The notes beneath the pieces were generated by a model. That model saw nothing but the letters and a program-made list of their open reading frames with translations, was not told the origin of the DNA and made no database searches. A stretch of 64,000 nt of DNA from Orenia marismortui DSM 5156. GTDB lineage: Bacteria; Bacillota; Halanaerobiia; Halobacteroidales; Halobacteroidaceae. Shown one piece after another: positions 34,595-42,009 of the stretch; within the stretch, counting starts at the first letter, position 1; each line of letters starts with the position of its first letter. Both the position numbers and the translations under genes were made by a program. The stretch is taken from assembly GCF_000379025.1 (NCBI RefSeq), contig NZ_KB900617.1:1202017-1266016 (forward strand). The letters run 5' to 3'.

Positions 34595-36662
34595 ATAAAG
34601 TAGGACCAGCCTCACGGCTGGGACCCCTTGTCAAACTGTACGTACGGTTTTCCCGTATACAGCTTTCGGTTATTGGTGCTCCTTATCAGAGAGTAAGTCT
34701 TCGACTCTATGTTACCATAGATGTATATTTTACCCTTAATTAGAGCACATCAGTAAGTAATGATTGAAGTCCTTTATCTCTTAGATAACTATTTGAAAAG
34801 CGATAATTTTGATACATTATCGCCTTTTTCTTTTCGATAAACGAACGCATTCTCATTCTAATCCATTTATCCAACCTCGTAAACAAAGTCTTCACATTTC
34901 CTATCTTGAAATAGTTACCCCAACCTCTCAAAACTGGATTTAATTTTGCAATTATTACTTCTACAGGAAAAGGTCTAGTTCTTCTAGTAATCTTTCTTAC
35001 TTTGTTTTTGAATTTTGTTATTGCTTTATCTTTAGGTCTCTTGTATTCAGAATGGTGAAATTTGAATCCTAGAAATTCAAATCCATCATAAAAGTTAGTT
35101 ACTACCGTCTTACGAGGATGAAGTTTCAACTTCAATTCATCCTCTATAATTTTACGGGTAACTTTTAACGCTCTCTTTGCTTTGCGCTTATTTTTAGTTA
35201 AGATTACAAAGTCGTCAGCAAAGCGGACTATTTTGTAACCTCGACGAGTCATTTTCTTATCAAAGTAATGTAAATAGATATTAGCTAATAGAGGAGAGAT
35301 GACACCTCCTTGAGGTGTCCCTTCTCTAGTTTCTTCTCTACCTTCTTCAGTCATAACTCCAATTGTCAGCCATGACCTGATAATATCTAATACCCAACCA
35401 TCACTTATATATTCCGCTATAAAATCCATTAATAACTCATGGTCTATAGTATCAAAATAAGATTTAATGTCTGCGTCTACCACCCAGTAGTAACCTTGTT
35501 CTTTATATTTCTCTATCTTTTCTATCGCATCGTGAGCAGACCTATTAGGTCTGAAACCAAAGGAACATTCACAAAATTCTCGCTCAAAGTATATTTCTAG
35601 TACTTGCCTCACTGCTTGTTGAGCAATTCTATCTTTGATTACTGGAATACCTAGTGGTCTCTTTTCTCCATTTCCTTTGGAAATGTACGTCCGTAACACT
35701 GGTAATGGCTCGTAAGTATTCTCTATCAGCTGTCTATGAAGTTCTCGCATATTCATCTTGTAATTATTTTTAAACTCTTCTATGCTTACATTATCAACTC
35801 CACCACAGCCACCATTATCCAGTACTTTTTGTCCTGCAATATATAAGTGAAATTTCTTTGTGATTTTATCCTTCAAACTATATAGAGTTCGAAATTTTAA
35901 CACCTATCCTAACTTCACTACTTACTAGTTCTTCCTGTCTCACCTTAATATCTTAATCCCTATATTCATAGCACTCCTGAGCACGTCTCTAAGCTCTCAC
36001 CAATCGCACCTCTCAGTTTACCATTACTTAGGTTATGGTGTTCTCTAGGTTATCCATACTTTACAGTTATGATTTCCTGTTTGTAATTCTACTAGAACCC
36101 ACTATAGTACTAGTGTTTAAACCACTCAAAATTAAGATATCATTAGTAATCAAATCTTAAACTTCAATAACCTAGATATCCTTCGCTATAATCAACTTTC
36201 GTTGATTTTTTTTTCACTACTATGATATCTTCTGAACTCTAATATATCATCACTCTGGCTTTCCTGTTGGAGTTATACCATCACTTATCTCTATAGATTT
36301 CTATAAAGAATTATATTAGAGATTCCCTCGGTCAATTACGTAAACCCTACAATCATTCCGACCCTAATCACACCTAGTTTTCTAACATGGGCACTTCCAG
36401 TTACACGTATTTACCAGCGCTACCTGTCTCTCCTTTGTACAGAGCCCCAAGCTAACATTGGACTTCCCCGTTTTTATGGCGGGTCGCCAAAGCTAAATGC
36501 CACCTCTGGTTCACATATTGTTCCGGACTGATTGCTCATCTCAAACTCTTCAGATTCTACCTCACGGTAGACACCCTGCTACTGTTGATTTCACACACCG
36601 TACTGGCGAAAACAGCATGGATAGGATTTTCACCTACTGTTTACTAAATCTACGAGGCACAC
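34595..36662 (-). mobile_element. Class IIC group II intron
   Basis: The 5' end reads GTGTGCCTCGTAG (from 36662), as in the Oceanobacillus iheyensis IIC intron. Domain I has GGGTGTCTACCGTGAGGTAG then AATCTGAAG, also shared with that intron. Domain IV encodes the reverse transcriptase. Domain V is AGCTGTATACGGGAAAACCG then TACGTACAGTTTG, and domain VI ends CCTACTTTAT. The 5' exon is the terminator of the 36711 gene (stem, then T7-AT), which is the classic IIC target. Rejoined exons give T7-ATTAACAGATT, identical to the untouched junction at 37575-37593, which fixes both ends. Confidence 0.9.
34740..35903 (-). CDS. Group II intron reverse transcriptase/maturase (LtrA-like)
   Basis: 387 aa. Reverse-transcriptase blocks are RPLGIPVIKDRIAQQAV, FGFRPNRSAHDAI, VVDADIKSYFDTIDHELL, GTPQGGVISPLLANIYLHYFD and VRFADDFVIL (FADD, ~228-231), followed by the maturase X/GIIM domain (LNPVLRGWGNYFKIGN). 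There is no C-terminal endonuclease domain, as expected for class IIC. It splices the intron and copies it into new sites. The reading frame is complete, so the intron may still be mobile. Confidence 0.93.
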   Translation of the reverse strand: MLKFRTLYSLKDKITKKFHLYIAGQKVLDNGGCGGVDNVSIEEFKNNYKMNMRELHRQLIENTYEPLPVLRTYISKGNGEKRPLGIPVIKDRIAQQAVRQVLEIYFEREFCECSFGFRPNRSAHDAIEKIEKYKEQGYYWVVDADIKSYFDTIDHELLMDFIAEYISDGWVLDIIRSWLTIGVMTEEGREETREGTPQGGVISPLLANIYLHYFDKKMTRRGYKIVRFADDFVILTKNKRKAKRALKVTRKIIEDELKLKLHPRKTVVTNFYDGFEFLGFKFHHSEYKRPKDKAITKFKNKVRKITRRTRPFPVEVIIAKLNPVLRGWGNYFKIGNVKTLFTRLDKWIRMRMRSFIEKKKAIMYQNYRFSNSYLRDKGLQSLLTDVL

Positions 36663-36664
36663 AT

Positions 36665-36694
36665 AAAAAAAGAGGTAGTATTACCACCTCTTAA
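36665..36694 (-). terminator. Terminator of the 36711 gene and 5' exon of the intron
   Basis: Minus-strand stem AAGAGGTGGTAATACTACCTCTT followed by a T-run, directly before the intron's GTGTG. Stem-loop plus T-run is the recognised insertion site of class IIC introns. Confidence 0.85.
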
Positions 36695-36710
36695 AATAAA
36701 TATGTTTAAA

Positions 36711-37115
36711 TTAATCTTCTTCAATAACCGCTGCTATAGCATCTATTGGAATAAAGATCTTTCTTCCACTAGCAATTAATAAAATCAGATCTCTTCCTAA
36801 TTGGCATAAAAGTCCTTCATAAGCACAACAACATTCTACTCCATTGCATCTTCCTCCAGACTTAATTATTATGGTTACAAATTCCCCTCTTAAATCTTCT
36901 AATATTTCTTCAAAATCCATACCTTTAATACATTCCATCGACTCTAATTTTTCCATTTCTTCTCTTTTCTCTTTTTCCTTCTCCTCTTCAATCATTTCAA
37001 TCTCTTCTTCTCGCTTTGAAATCACATTGGCTAATTTCTGTAAGAAATCCTTTTCATCAATATCAATGTCCAAATTATCAAAGTCAATATCAACTTCATT
37101 GGACTCTATATCCAT
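36711..37115 (-). CDS. CCC/Sm-like array protein with acidic coiled N-terminus
   Basis: 134 aa. Residues ~1-65 are very acidic and helical (EVDIDFDNLDIDIDEKDFL, then an EEEIEMIEEEKEKEKREEM stretch). The shared domain follows: FEEILEDLRGEFVTIIIKSG, CNGVECCCAYEGLLC, IFIPIDAIAAVIEED. The start ATG follows GGGAGGG. Promoter AAC-N17-CATATTATA. The domain sits at the extreme C-terminus as in the other members. Function not known; probably assembles in the spore envelope through disulfides. Confidence 0.8.
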   Translation of the reverse strand: MDIESNEVDIDFDNLDIDIDEKDFLQKLANVISKREEEIEMIEEEKEKEKREEMEKLESMECIKGMDFEEILEDLRGEFVTIIIKSGGRCNGVECCCAYEGLLCQLGRDLILLIASGRKIFIPIDAIAAVIEED

Positions 37116-37159
37116 ACTATCCCTCCCTTCTATTCTAAAAGAGACTTAATAAAACACTA

Positions 37160-37188
37160 TATAATATGTCTATTTATACTTAGATGTT
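37160..37188 (-). promoter_or_regulatory. Sigma-K type promoter (unit 36711-37115)
   Basis: AAC (AC at 37186-37187), 17-bp spacer, CATATTATA (37160-37168). Confidence 0.75.
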
Positions 37189-37196
37189 AACAAATT

Positions 37197-37226
37197 AAAG
37201 GTAATAAAATTTTATTACCTTTAATT
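37197..37226 (-). terminator. Terminator of the 37238 gene
   Basis: Palindrome aaaggtaataaaa/ttttattaccttt followed by T-rich sequence on the minus strand. Confidence 0.75.
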
Positions 37227-37237
37227 TGTTGCTTATG

Positions 37238-37543
37238 CTAACAAGCTTCAATAATTGCTGCTATTGCATCTACTGGAATAAAAATTCTCTCTCCATCATC
37301 AATTAAAAAGATAAAATCACTACCTATACTACATAAAAGACCTTCCCAAGCACAACAACACTCTACTTCCTCTTTGTTACCATTTTCACTATGACATCCA
37401 CAGCCATATTCTTGATCACATGTGCCTCCAGATTTTACTATAACAGTTACAAACTCACCACTTAAATCTTCTAATATATCCTCAAATTCATTATCATTCA
37501 TACATCCTTTATTAAACTCAGACATATCTTCCCCCCCTTTCAT
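37238..37543 (-). CDS. CCC/Sm-like array protein with enlarged Cys loop
   Basis: 101 aa. It is nearly all shared domain: FEDILEDLSGEFVTVIVKSG, then a loop enlarged by a CGCHSENGNKEE insertion carrying three extra Cys in all, then VECCCAWEGLLCSIGSDFIF and IFIPVDAIAAIIEAC. Nine cysteines in about 80 residues is exceptional. The insertion sits between the two halves of the Cys motif, where a surface loop is expected. The ribosome site is poly-G (AGGGGGGG). Promoter AAC-N17-CATAGTATA. Confidence 0.8.
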   Translation of the reverse strand: MKGGEDMSEFNKGCMNDNEFEDILEDLSGEFVTVIVKSGGTCDQEYGCGCHSENGNKEEVECCCAWEGLLCSIGSDFIFLIDDGERIFIPVDAIAAIIEAC

Positions 37544-37554
37544 TTAAGCTAATA

Positions 37555-37583
37555 TATACTATGAATATATGTAGCAATCTGTT
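37555..37583 (-). promoter_or_regulatory. Sigma-K type promoter (unit 37238-37543)
   Basis: AAC (AC at 37581-37582), 17-bp spacer, CATAGTATA (37555-37563). Confidence 0.75.
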
Positions 37584-37586
37584 AAT

Positions 37587-37619
37587 AAAAAAAGAGGTAG
37601 ATAAAAACTACCCCTTTAA
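37587..37619 (-). terminator. Terminator of the 37627 gene
   Basis: Minus-strand stem GGGGTAGTTTTTATCTACCTC followed by a T7 run. It runs straight into the next unit's promoter. Confidence 0.8.
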
Positions 37620-37626
37620 ACATTAA

Positions 37627-37869
37627 TTAGCAATCTTCAATAATTGCTGCTATTGCATCTACTGGAATAAAAATTCTCTCTCCATCATCAATTAAGAAGA
37701 TAAAATCTCTACCTACACTACATAAAAGACCTTCCCAAGCACAACAGCAATCAACACCATCACATGCTCCTCCTGATTTTACTATAACAACTACCTCTTC
37801 TCCTGATAAATCTTCTATTATATCAGCAAATTCAACATCATTTTTACAACCACTTTGAATTTTAGCCAT
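37627..37869 (-). CDS. Minimal CCC/Sm-like array protein
   Basis: 80 aa, the simplest member. A short lead (MAKIQSGCKNDVEFADI) precedes the complete domain: IEDLSGEEVVVIVKSGG, CDGVDCCCAWEGLLCSVG, RDFIFLIDDGERIFIPVDAI and AAIIEDC. The alternating strand pattern with central Gly-Gly and the IPVDAI end resembles an Sm-like small barrel. Promoter AAC-N17-CATATTATG; ribosome site AAAGGAGGT. No signal peptide, so it is probably assembled from the mother-cell cytoplasm. Confidence 0.82.
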   Translation of the reverse strand: MAKIQSGCKNDVEFADIIEDLSGEEVVVIVKSGGACDGVDCCCAWEGLLCSVGRDFIFLIDDGERIFIPVDAIAAIIEDC

Positions 37870-37900
37870 CTCTTTTACCTCCTTTCAAATTTAGTTAATA

Positions 37901-37929
37901 CATAATATGATTTTTATCTAAACTTTGTT
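37901..37929 (-). promoter_or_regulatory. Sigma-K type promoter (unit 37627-37869)
   Basis: AAC (AC at 37927-37928), 17-bp spacer, CATATTATG (37901-37909). Confidence 0.75.
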
Positions 37930-37932
37930 AAT

Positions 37933-37964
37933 AAAAAAGAGGTAGATTAAAACCTACCCCCTTT
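37933..37964 (-). terminator. Terminator of the 37974 gene
   Basis: Minus-strand stem GGGGGTAGGTTTTAATCTACC followed by TCTTTTTTA, closely similar to the terminator at 37587-37619. Confidence 0.8.
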
Positions 37965-37973
37965 AAAAATCAC

Positions 37974-38258
37974 TTAGCAATCCTCAATAATAGCTGCTAT
38001 TGCATCTACTGGGATGTAGATCTTACCTTCTTCACCAATTAGTAAAATAAAGTCTTCTCCTATGCTACATAAAGTTCCTTCCCAAGCACAACAGCAAACA
38101 ACATCATCACATGCTCCTCCTGATTTTACTATAACTACGATATTTTCACTTATTAAATCCTTAATTATATCTGCAAAATCAACATCTTTTTTACAGCCAC
38201 CATGTCTACGATCATCTTCATGTCTGCGCATTCCTTCAACTTCATCCATATCTCTCAC
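37974..38258 (-). CDS. CCC/Sm-like array protein
   Basis: 94 aa. The short charged lead MRDMDEVEGMRRHEDDRRHG includes His-Arg-Asp stretches reminiscent of the CRDREEDR protein. The domain follows: FADIIKDLISENIVVIVKSG, CDDVVCCCAWEGTLCSIG and IYIPVDAIAAIIEDC. It is closest to the 80-aa neighbour (37627), pointing to tandem duplication. Ribosome site AAAGGAGGGTGAG. Promoter AAC-N17-CATAGTATG. Confidence 0.82.
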   Translation of the reverse strand: MRDMDEVEGMRRHEDDRRHGGCKKDVDFADIIKDLISENIVVIVKSGGACDDVVCCCAWEGTLCSIGEDFILLIGEEGKIYIPVDAIAAIIEDC

Positions 38259-38279
38259 CCTCCTTTCTTTAAACTAATA

Positions 38280-38308
38280 CATACTATGACTTAGTAAACA
38301 AATCTGTT
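38280..38308 (-). promoter_or_regulatory. Sigma-K type promoter (unit 37974-38258)
   Basis: AAC (AC at 38306-38307), 17-bp spacer, CATAGTATG (38280-38288). Confidence 0.75.
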
Positions 38309-38316
38309 AATAAAAT

Positions 38317-38511
38317 TTAACTAATATATTTTTGATCAAATAATTTAATATAAGCTGCCTTAATTTCATCAATATTAAGATCTTCCATCTTGGCATATCT
38401 CTTCTTAGAAAGGCTATTAAATAGAGAATATAGATGTAAATTATAGTAAATGTATATATTAACCATAATTATATATATAAGAAATATAAACCTTATCAGA
38501 TGATAAAACAT
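38317..38511 (-). CDS. Small membrane protein in the sigma-K array
   Basis: 64 aa. One hydrophobic helix (LIRFIFLIYIIMVNIYIYY) is followed by a polar tail (SLSKKRYAKMEDLNIDEIK). It does not carry the CCC domain. Support for a real gene comes from AAAGGAGG 10 nt before the ATG and a clear AAC-N17-CATAGAATA promoter upstream. The spacing to the ATG is similar to that of the array genes. It could be a sporulation-specific membrane peptide. Not recognised. Confidence 0.6.
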   Translation of the reverse strand: MFYHLIRFIFLIYIIMVNIYIYYNLHLYSLFNSLSKKRYAKMEDLNIDEIKAAYIKLFDQKYIS

Positions 38512-38541
38512 TGATTAACTACCTCCTTTGGTATTTTGGTA

Positions 38542-38570
38542 TATTCTATGAATTAGAGAAAAATATTGTT
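38542..38570 (-). promoter_or_regulatory. Sigma-K type promoter (unit 38317-38511)
   Basis: AAC (AC at 38568-38569), 17-bp spacer, CATAGAATA (38542-38550), fitting CATANNNTA exactly. Confidence 0.7.
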
Positions 38571-38669
38571 AAAAAGATAAATCTATATTCTAACCACAAG
38601 ATAATATCTAATAAAAAAAGTAGTAGCTTAATATTAAGCTACTACTTCAATTTCTCCTGATATTCTATT

Positions 38670-39374
38670 TTAATATCCTAAGTTAGCAAATTCTTGAGAG
38701 AACATTTTTCCATAGTCTCCCCCATTAATAATTCCAATACCTATATGAGTGTAATCAGGATGTAATATATTTCTTCTATGTGCTGGACTATCCATTAAAT
38801 TCTGATGTACTATATCTACCTGTGGGCCAGCCCCTAGATTTTCACCTGCCAAATAATAATCAATACCTAAATCTCTCATTACTGAAAAAGGACCTTTAGC
38901 AAAGATGCCATCTTCAGGGTAATGACTAAAATAGCCATTAACAACCATATCTTTGCTTTTAGCTCTAGCAATTTGAACTAATCTCATATCAACCTTTAAA
39001 GGATCTAGATTATGTTTTAACCTTTCTCTGTTAATCAAATCAAGCATATTTTTTTCATCTCGTGTAAGACCTGTAACATTAATATCTGATATGTCAATCT
39101 CTGTCCATCCTTGAGCTTCAACTACCTCGACGAAACCACCTTCATTATTATCCTCTGGAGGACTAGAATCCGTTACTACTTCTTGACTCTCGTCACCTTT
39201 ATCTACCATCTTACCTAAGAAAAATATTGCTAATATACCTTTTAAAATATCTAAAATACTATTATTAAAACTTAATCCTTCAAATGCATAAACAGTATCT
39301 ACAGTAAAGATAATTACTGTTGGTAAAATTAATGCAAAAATAAGAAAGAAACTTATTATACCTTTTAGATTCAT
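38670..39374 (-). CDS. CAP/SCP-domain protein (YkwD-like)
   Basis: 234 aa. One N-terminal hydrophobic segment (FFLIFALILPTVIIFTVDTVYA) acts as signal or anchor. A second hydrophobic stretch and an acidic linker follow, and a CAP domain fills ~105-234: MLDLINRERLKHNLDPLKV, FSHYPEDG and SPAHRRNILHPDYTHIGIGI. CAP domains of this type are common in spore-forming Firmicutes, on the spore surface or secreted. Activity is not established for the family. The start ATG has a GGGGGGA site. No sigma-K box is obvious upstream. Confidence 0.85.
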   Translation of the reverse strand: MNLKGIISFFLIFALILPTVIIFTVDTVYAFEGLSFNNSILDILKGILAIFFLGKMVDKGDESQEVVTDSSPPEDNNEGGFVEVVEAQGWTEIDISDINVTGLTRDEKNMLDLINRERLKHNLDPLKVDMRLVQIARAKSKDMVVNGYFSHYPEDGIFAKGPFSVMRDLGIDYYLAGENLGAGPQVDIVHQNLMDSPAHRRNILHPDYTHIGIGIINGGDYGKMFSQEFANLGY

Positions 39375-39499
39375 CTACTCCCCCCTGTACTTACTATATT
39401 TAATTTTATTATAACATAGAAGAATTCTAAAAGAGAATGTAACTTCTGGTAGTAATATGATAAAAAATCATATATTTTTTATGAATTTATAAAAAATAA

Positions 39500-39524
39500 A
39501 AAAGCAGACAAAAGTCTGCCAATA
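39500..39524 (-). terminator. Terminator of the serine-protease gene
   Basis: Stem gcagacaaaagtctgc with a T-run on the minus-strand 3' side. Confidence 0.75.
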
Positions 39525-39531
39525 ACAAATA

Positions 39532-40539
39532 TTAAAAGGTTATTTTTAATGCCTCCAAGACATTCTTTATCTTATTACAAATTGTACTCTTCTCTGACCC
39601 GGCAAACAATAATCCTACAGCTTCATTCTTCTCATTAAGAACTAAAGAACCACTATCTCCTGGTTTTGAAAAAGGATCAGTTATAATTTGATCTGTAAAT
39701 ACAGCAGATTCTGATTCCGATAGTTGTACTTTAATAGTAGCATTAACAGCCTTTATTCTAGCTGATGTTACTCCGCTTGTTCGACCACTTTTTCTTACTA
39801 ACATTCTTAATTCAGGTTCAGATATGCCTTGTACTTCTCCAATCCCTAAAATTTCAGTATCAATTAAATTTGGACTTTTAGGTTTAGCAACTGCACAATC
39901 AACCTTATTTTCCACTGCTGATGGCTTTACTTCATAAGGGGCTCCAATGACTTTGCTAAATCCTTTTAATAATCTATTTAAACCAAACATTAATGGACAA
40001 GTAGGTGGTTGATCATTGTAAATAGGTATAAATCGTTCCAAGTGAGCAATTGTATCTTCTTCTTCATTACCACTATCATAACTACCAGGCTGTAAAATAG
40101 GATCACCCTTTTTAGACCTACCATCATTACCATTAGTAATATTGGCTAAAACATGATTATTAGACAAAATAAGAGGTTCACCAGTTTTGTTATCTTTAAC
40201 TACAGCCCCAAAGGTTCCTGCAGTAATCTTGTAATGTCCAATACTAATACCAGGTTGAGCAGGCCTTAATTTAGTCACTCTAACCTTATCATTATTACTC
40301 AATAGTTCCACCTTACCAACTTCAATAACATCAGTTTTCTTATCACCTATAGTTTGAGGTATAAGATGTTGCTCATCTAAATCTGTAATTCCTACCTTGC
40401 TCTCAACTAAAACAACTACACATTCTTCATCAGTTCTCTTGCCACCAACTTCTTTATATCCCTGACCAACACCTACTACATTATCTAATGATAGTATATT
40501 ATCTAAGTACTTATTTATTATTTCCCTAATATCTCCCAT
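39532..40539 (-). CDS. Trypsin-like serine protease without signal peptide
   Basis: 335 aa with a chymotrypsin-fold triad: His in LILSNNHVLA (~129), Asp in VDCAVAKP (~214) and Ser in KPGDSGSLVL (~296). An N-terminal extension of ~90 residues contains NVVGVGQGYK, also seen in Nal1-like and other intracellular trypsin-like proteins. No export signal is visible, so it should act in the cytoplasm or mother cell. It lies next to veg and rsmA, where B. subtilis has the sporulation protease yabG; it is unrelated to YabG in sequence. The ribosome site is GGGGGGA. Confidence 0.82.
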   Translation of the reverse strand: MGDIREIINKYLDNILSLDNVVGVGQGYKEVGGKRTDEECVVVLVESKVGITDLDEQHLIPQTIGDKKTDVIEVGKVELLSNNDKVRVTKLRPAQPGISIGHYKITAGTFGAVVKDNKTGEPLILSNNHVLANITNGNDGRSKKGDPILQPGSYDSGNEEEDTIAHLERFIPIYNDQPPTCPLMFGLNRLLKGFSKVIGAPYEVKPSAVENKVDCAVAKPKSPNLIDTEILGIGEVQGISEPELRMLVRKSGRTSGVTSARIKAVNATIKVQLSESESAVFTDQIITDPFSKPGDSGSLVLNEKNEAVGLLFAGSEKSTICNKIKNVLEALKITF

Positions 40540-40648
40540 TCTTTCATATCCCCCCTTTCAACTAATACAGTATATTCACTAATAATACTTTTGTGAAAGA
40601 GAGAATAAAAATTTATTAATTAAATATTAGAAAGCTTTTGTAAAAATA

Positions 40649-40686
40649 AAAAAACACTGTGTACTATATAGTACACAGTGTTTTTT
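40649..40686. terminator. Terminator after veg
   Basis: Perfect palindrome aaaaaacactgtgtactat/atagtacacagtgtttttt, strong stem with a U-run. Confidence 0.85.
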
Positions 40687-40692
40687 AAAAAA

Positions 40693-40959
40693 TCAGACAC
40701 TAATACAGCCAATTTTCATATTATTTTCTTTAATTTTCACTTCAACAGTTTCTGTTAATACATCAGCATAACTATATGATATACGCCGAGGAGTTTGATC
40801 TTCATCAACTTTTACAACAAAAACTTTAGGGTATGTTTGTTCTAAAATTCCTTCTTTTTCAATAATCTTACGTCGCCCTTGATTAGCTTTTAATCTCACC
40901 TTTTTTCCAACAAAGGAGTCTAAGTCACTCTTAATTTGCTTTAAAATGTTATCTGACAT
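40693..40959 (-). CDS. veg: Veg protein
   Basis: 88 aa, matching the Veg family (DUF1021): ILKQIKSDLDSFVGKKVRLK, GRRKIIEKEGILEQTYPKVF and ISYSYADVLTETVEV. Veg in B. subtilis affects biofilm formation and spore outgrowth. Its position next to rsmA is conserved. The ATG follows GGGTGGG, a fair site. The upstream promoter is close to consensus, like the well-known strong Pveg. Confidence 0.93.
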   Translation of the reverse strand: MSDNILKQIKSDLDSFVGKKVRLKANQGRRKIIEKEGILEQTYPKVFVVKVDEDQTPRRISYSYADVLTETVEVKIKENNMKIGCISV

Positions 40960-40991
40960 CTTGACCCACCCTTCTGGAATTACTATTACTA

Positions 40992-41020
40992 ATTATACCA
41001 AATATTATTTGACAAGTCAA
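40992..41020 (-). promoter_or_regulatory. veg promoter
   Basis: TTGACT (41015-41020), 17-bp spacer, TATAAT (40992-40997). The -35 lies in the palindrome TTGACTTGTCAA (41009-41020). Confidence 0.85.
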
Positions 41021-41138
41021 ATAGATAATTATAACAAAAAACATATCAAAATTCAAATATTCTAGACATATTAAGTAATATTTTCTTAAATATCGATATT
41101 AAAACTTAAGTATAAATAAAAAATAAATTTATTCAAAA

Positions 41139-41999
41139 TTATTCTTTACTTCTATATAATCCAAATAAAACATTACTCAATTTAGCAAATTGTTCAATAC
41201 TTAATTTCTCTGCTCTTCTTCTAGAATCAATACCTACCTCTTCTAAGGCTTGATCAACTTGATCTCTACTTAAATTAATATATGGTGCTTTAGTCAAAGA
41301 ATTTCTAATCGTTTTTCTTCTTTGATGAAAAGCTGATTTAACAATCTTAAAGAAGAAGTCTTCATCTATAAGATCTACAGCAGCCTTTTTATCAACCTTT
41401 AAATTAATAACTGCAGATTCAACTTTAGGCTGTGGTATGAATACAGAAGGTGGAACTATAAAGGATATTTCAGCTTTAGTATGATATTGCACACCAATAG
41501 ATAAGATACCATAATCCTTACCTCCTGGGCTGGCTACCATTCTCTCTCCTACTTCTTTTTGTACCATAACAACAATCTCTTCTACGTTAAAATCTTCTTC
41601 TAACAGTCTCATAATAATTGGAGTAGTAATGTAATAAGGCAGATTAGCAACAATTCTAAAACTCCCCTCTACCAACTGAGAAAAATCAACCTCTAATGCA
41701 TCACCATGAACAATCTCCACATTATTATACCCCTCAAAGATCTCATTTAATACAGGAATCAATCTATTATCTAACTCAACAGCAATGACTTTATTGGCTA
41801 CTTTGGCCATCTTTTGAGTTAAAGAACCAATCCCGGGGCCAATTTCAATAACTGTATCATTTTCTGTTAAATTAGCAGTTTCAACTATTTTATCTAAGAT
41901 ATTATTATCAATTAAAAAATTCTGACCTAAACTCTTCTTCAAGTTTAGGTTATGTTTCCTTAAAATCTCTTTTGTATTACTCGGATTAGCAATTTCCAT
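41139..41999 (-). CDS. rsmA: 16S rRNA dimethyladenosine transferase RsmA (KsgA)
   Basis: Methylates A1518 and A1519 of 16S rRNA. Motifs: KKSLGQNFLIDNNIL, SAM-binding VIEIGPGIGSLTQ and catalytic NLPYYITTPI, then FHQRRKTIRNSL. The ATG at 41999 is chosen because GAGGTG lies 6 nt upstream; the GTG at 42008 overlaps that site. rnmV ends just upstream, so the pair is co-translated as in Bacillus. Confidence 0.96.
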   Translation of the reverse strand: MEIANPSNTKEILRKHNLNLKKSLGQNFLIDNNILDKIVETANLTENDTVIEIGPGIGSLTQKMAKVANKVIAVELDNRLIPVLNEIFEGYNNVEIVHGDALEVDFSQLVEGSFRIVANLPYYITTPIIMRLLEEDFNVEEIVVMVQKEVGERMVASPGGKDYGILSIGVQYHTKAEISFIVPPSVFIPQPKVESAVINLKVDKKAAVDLIDEDFFFKIVKSAFHQRRKTIRNSLTKAPYINLSRDQVDQALEEVGIDSRRRAEKLSIEQFAKLSNVLFGLYRSKE

Positions 42000-42009
42000 T
42001 ATTAACACC

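Noticed and set aside
36497..36694. Plus-strand 65-codon ORF
   Set aside because: It lies antisense within the structured 5' domains of the group II intron and has no ribosome site.
38317..38511. Dismissing the 64-aa ORF as noise
   Set aside because: At first it looked like a chance AT-rich ORF, but its AAAGGAGG site and sigma-K promoter made me keep it as a feature.
40540..40620. Sigma-E or sigma-K promoter for the serine-protease gene
   Set aside because: AC-N17 is followed by ATATACTGT, which fits neither consensus well enough.
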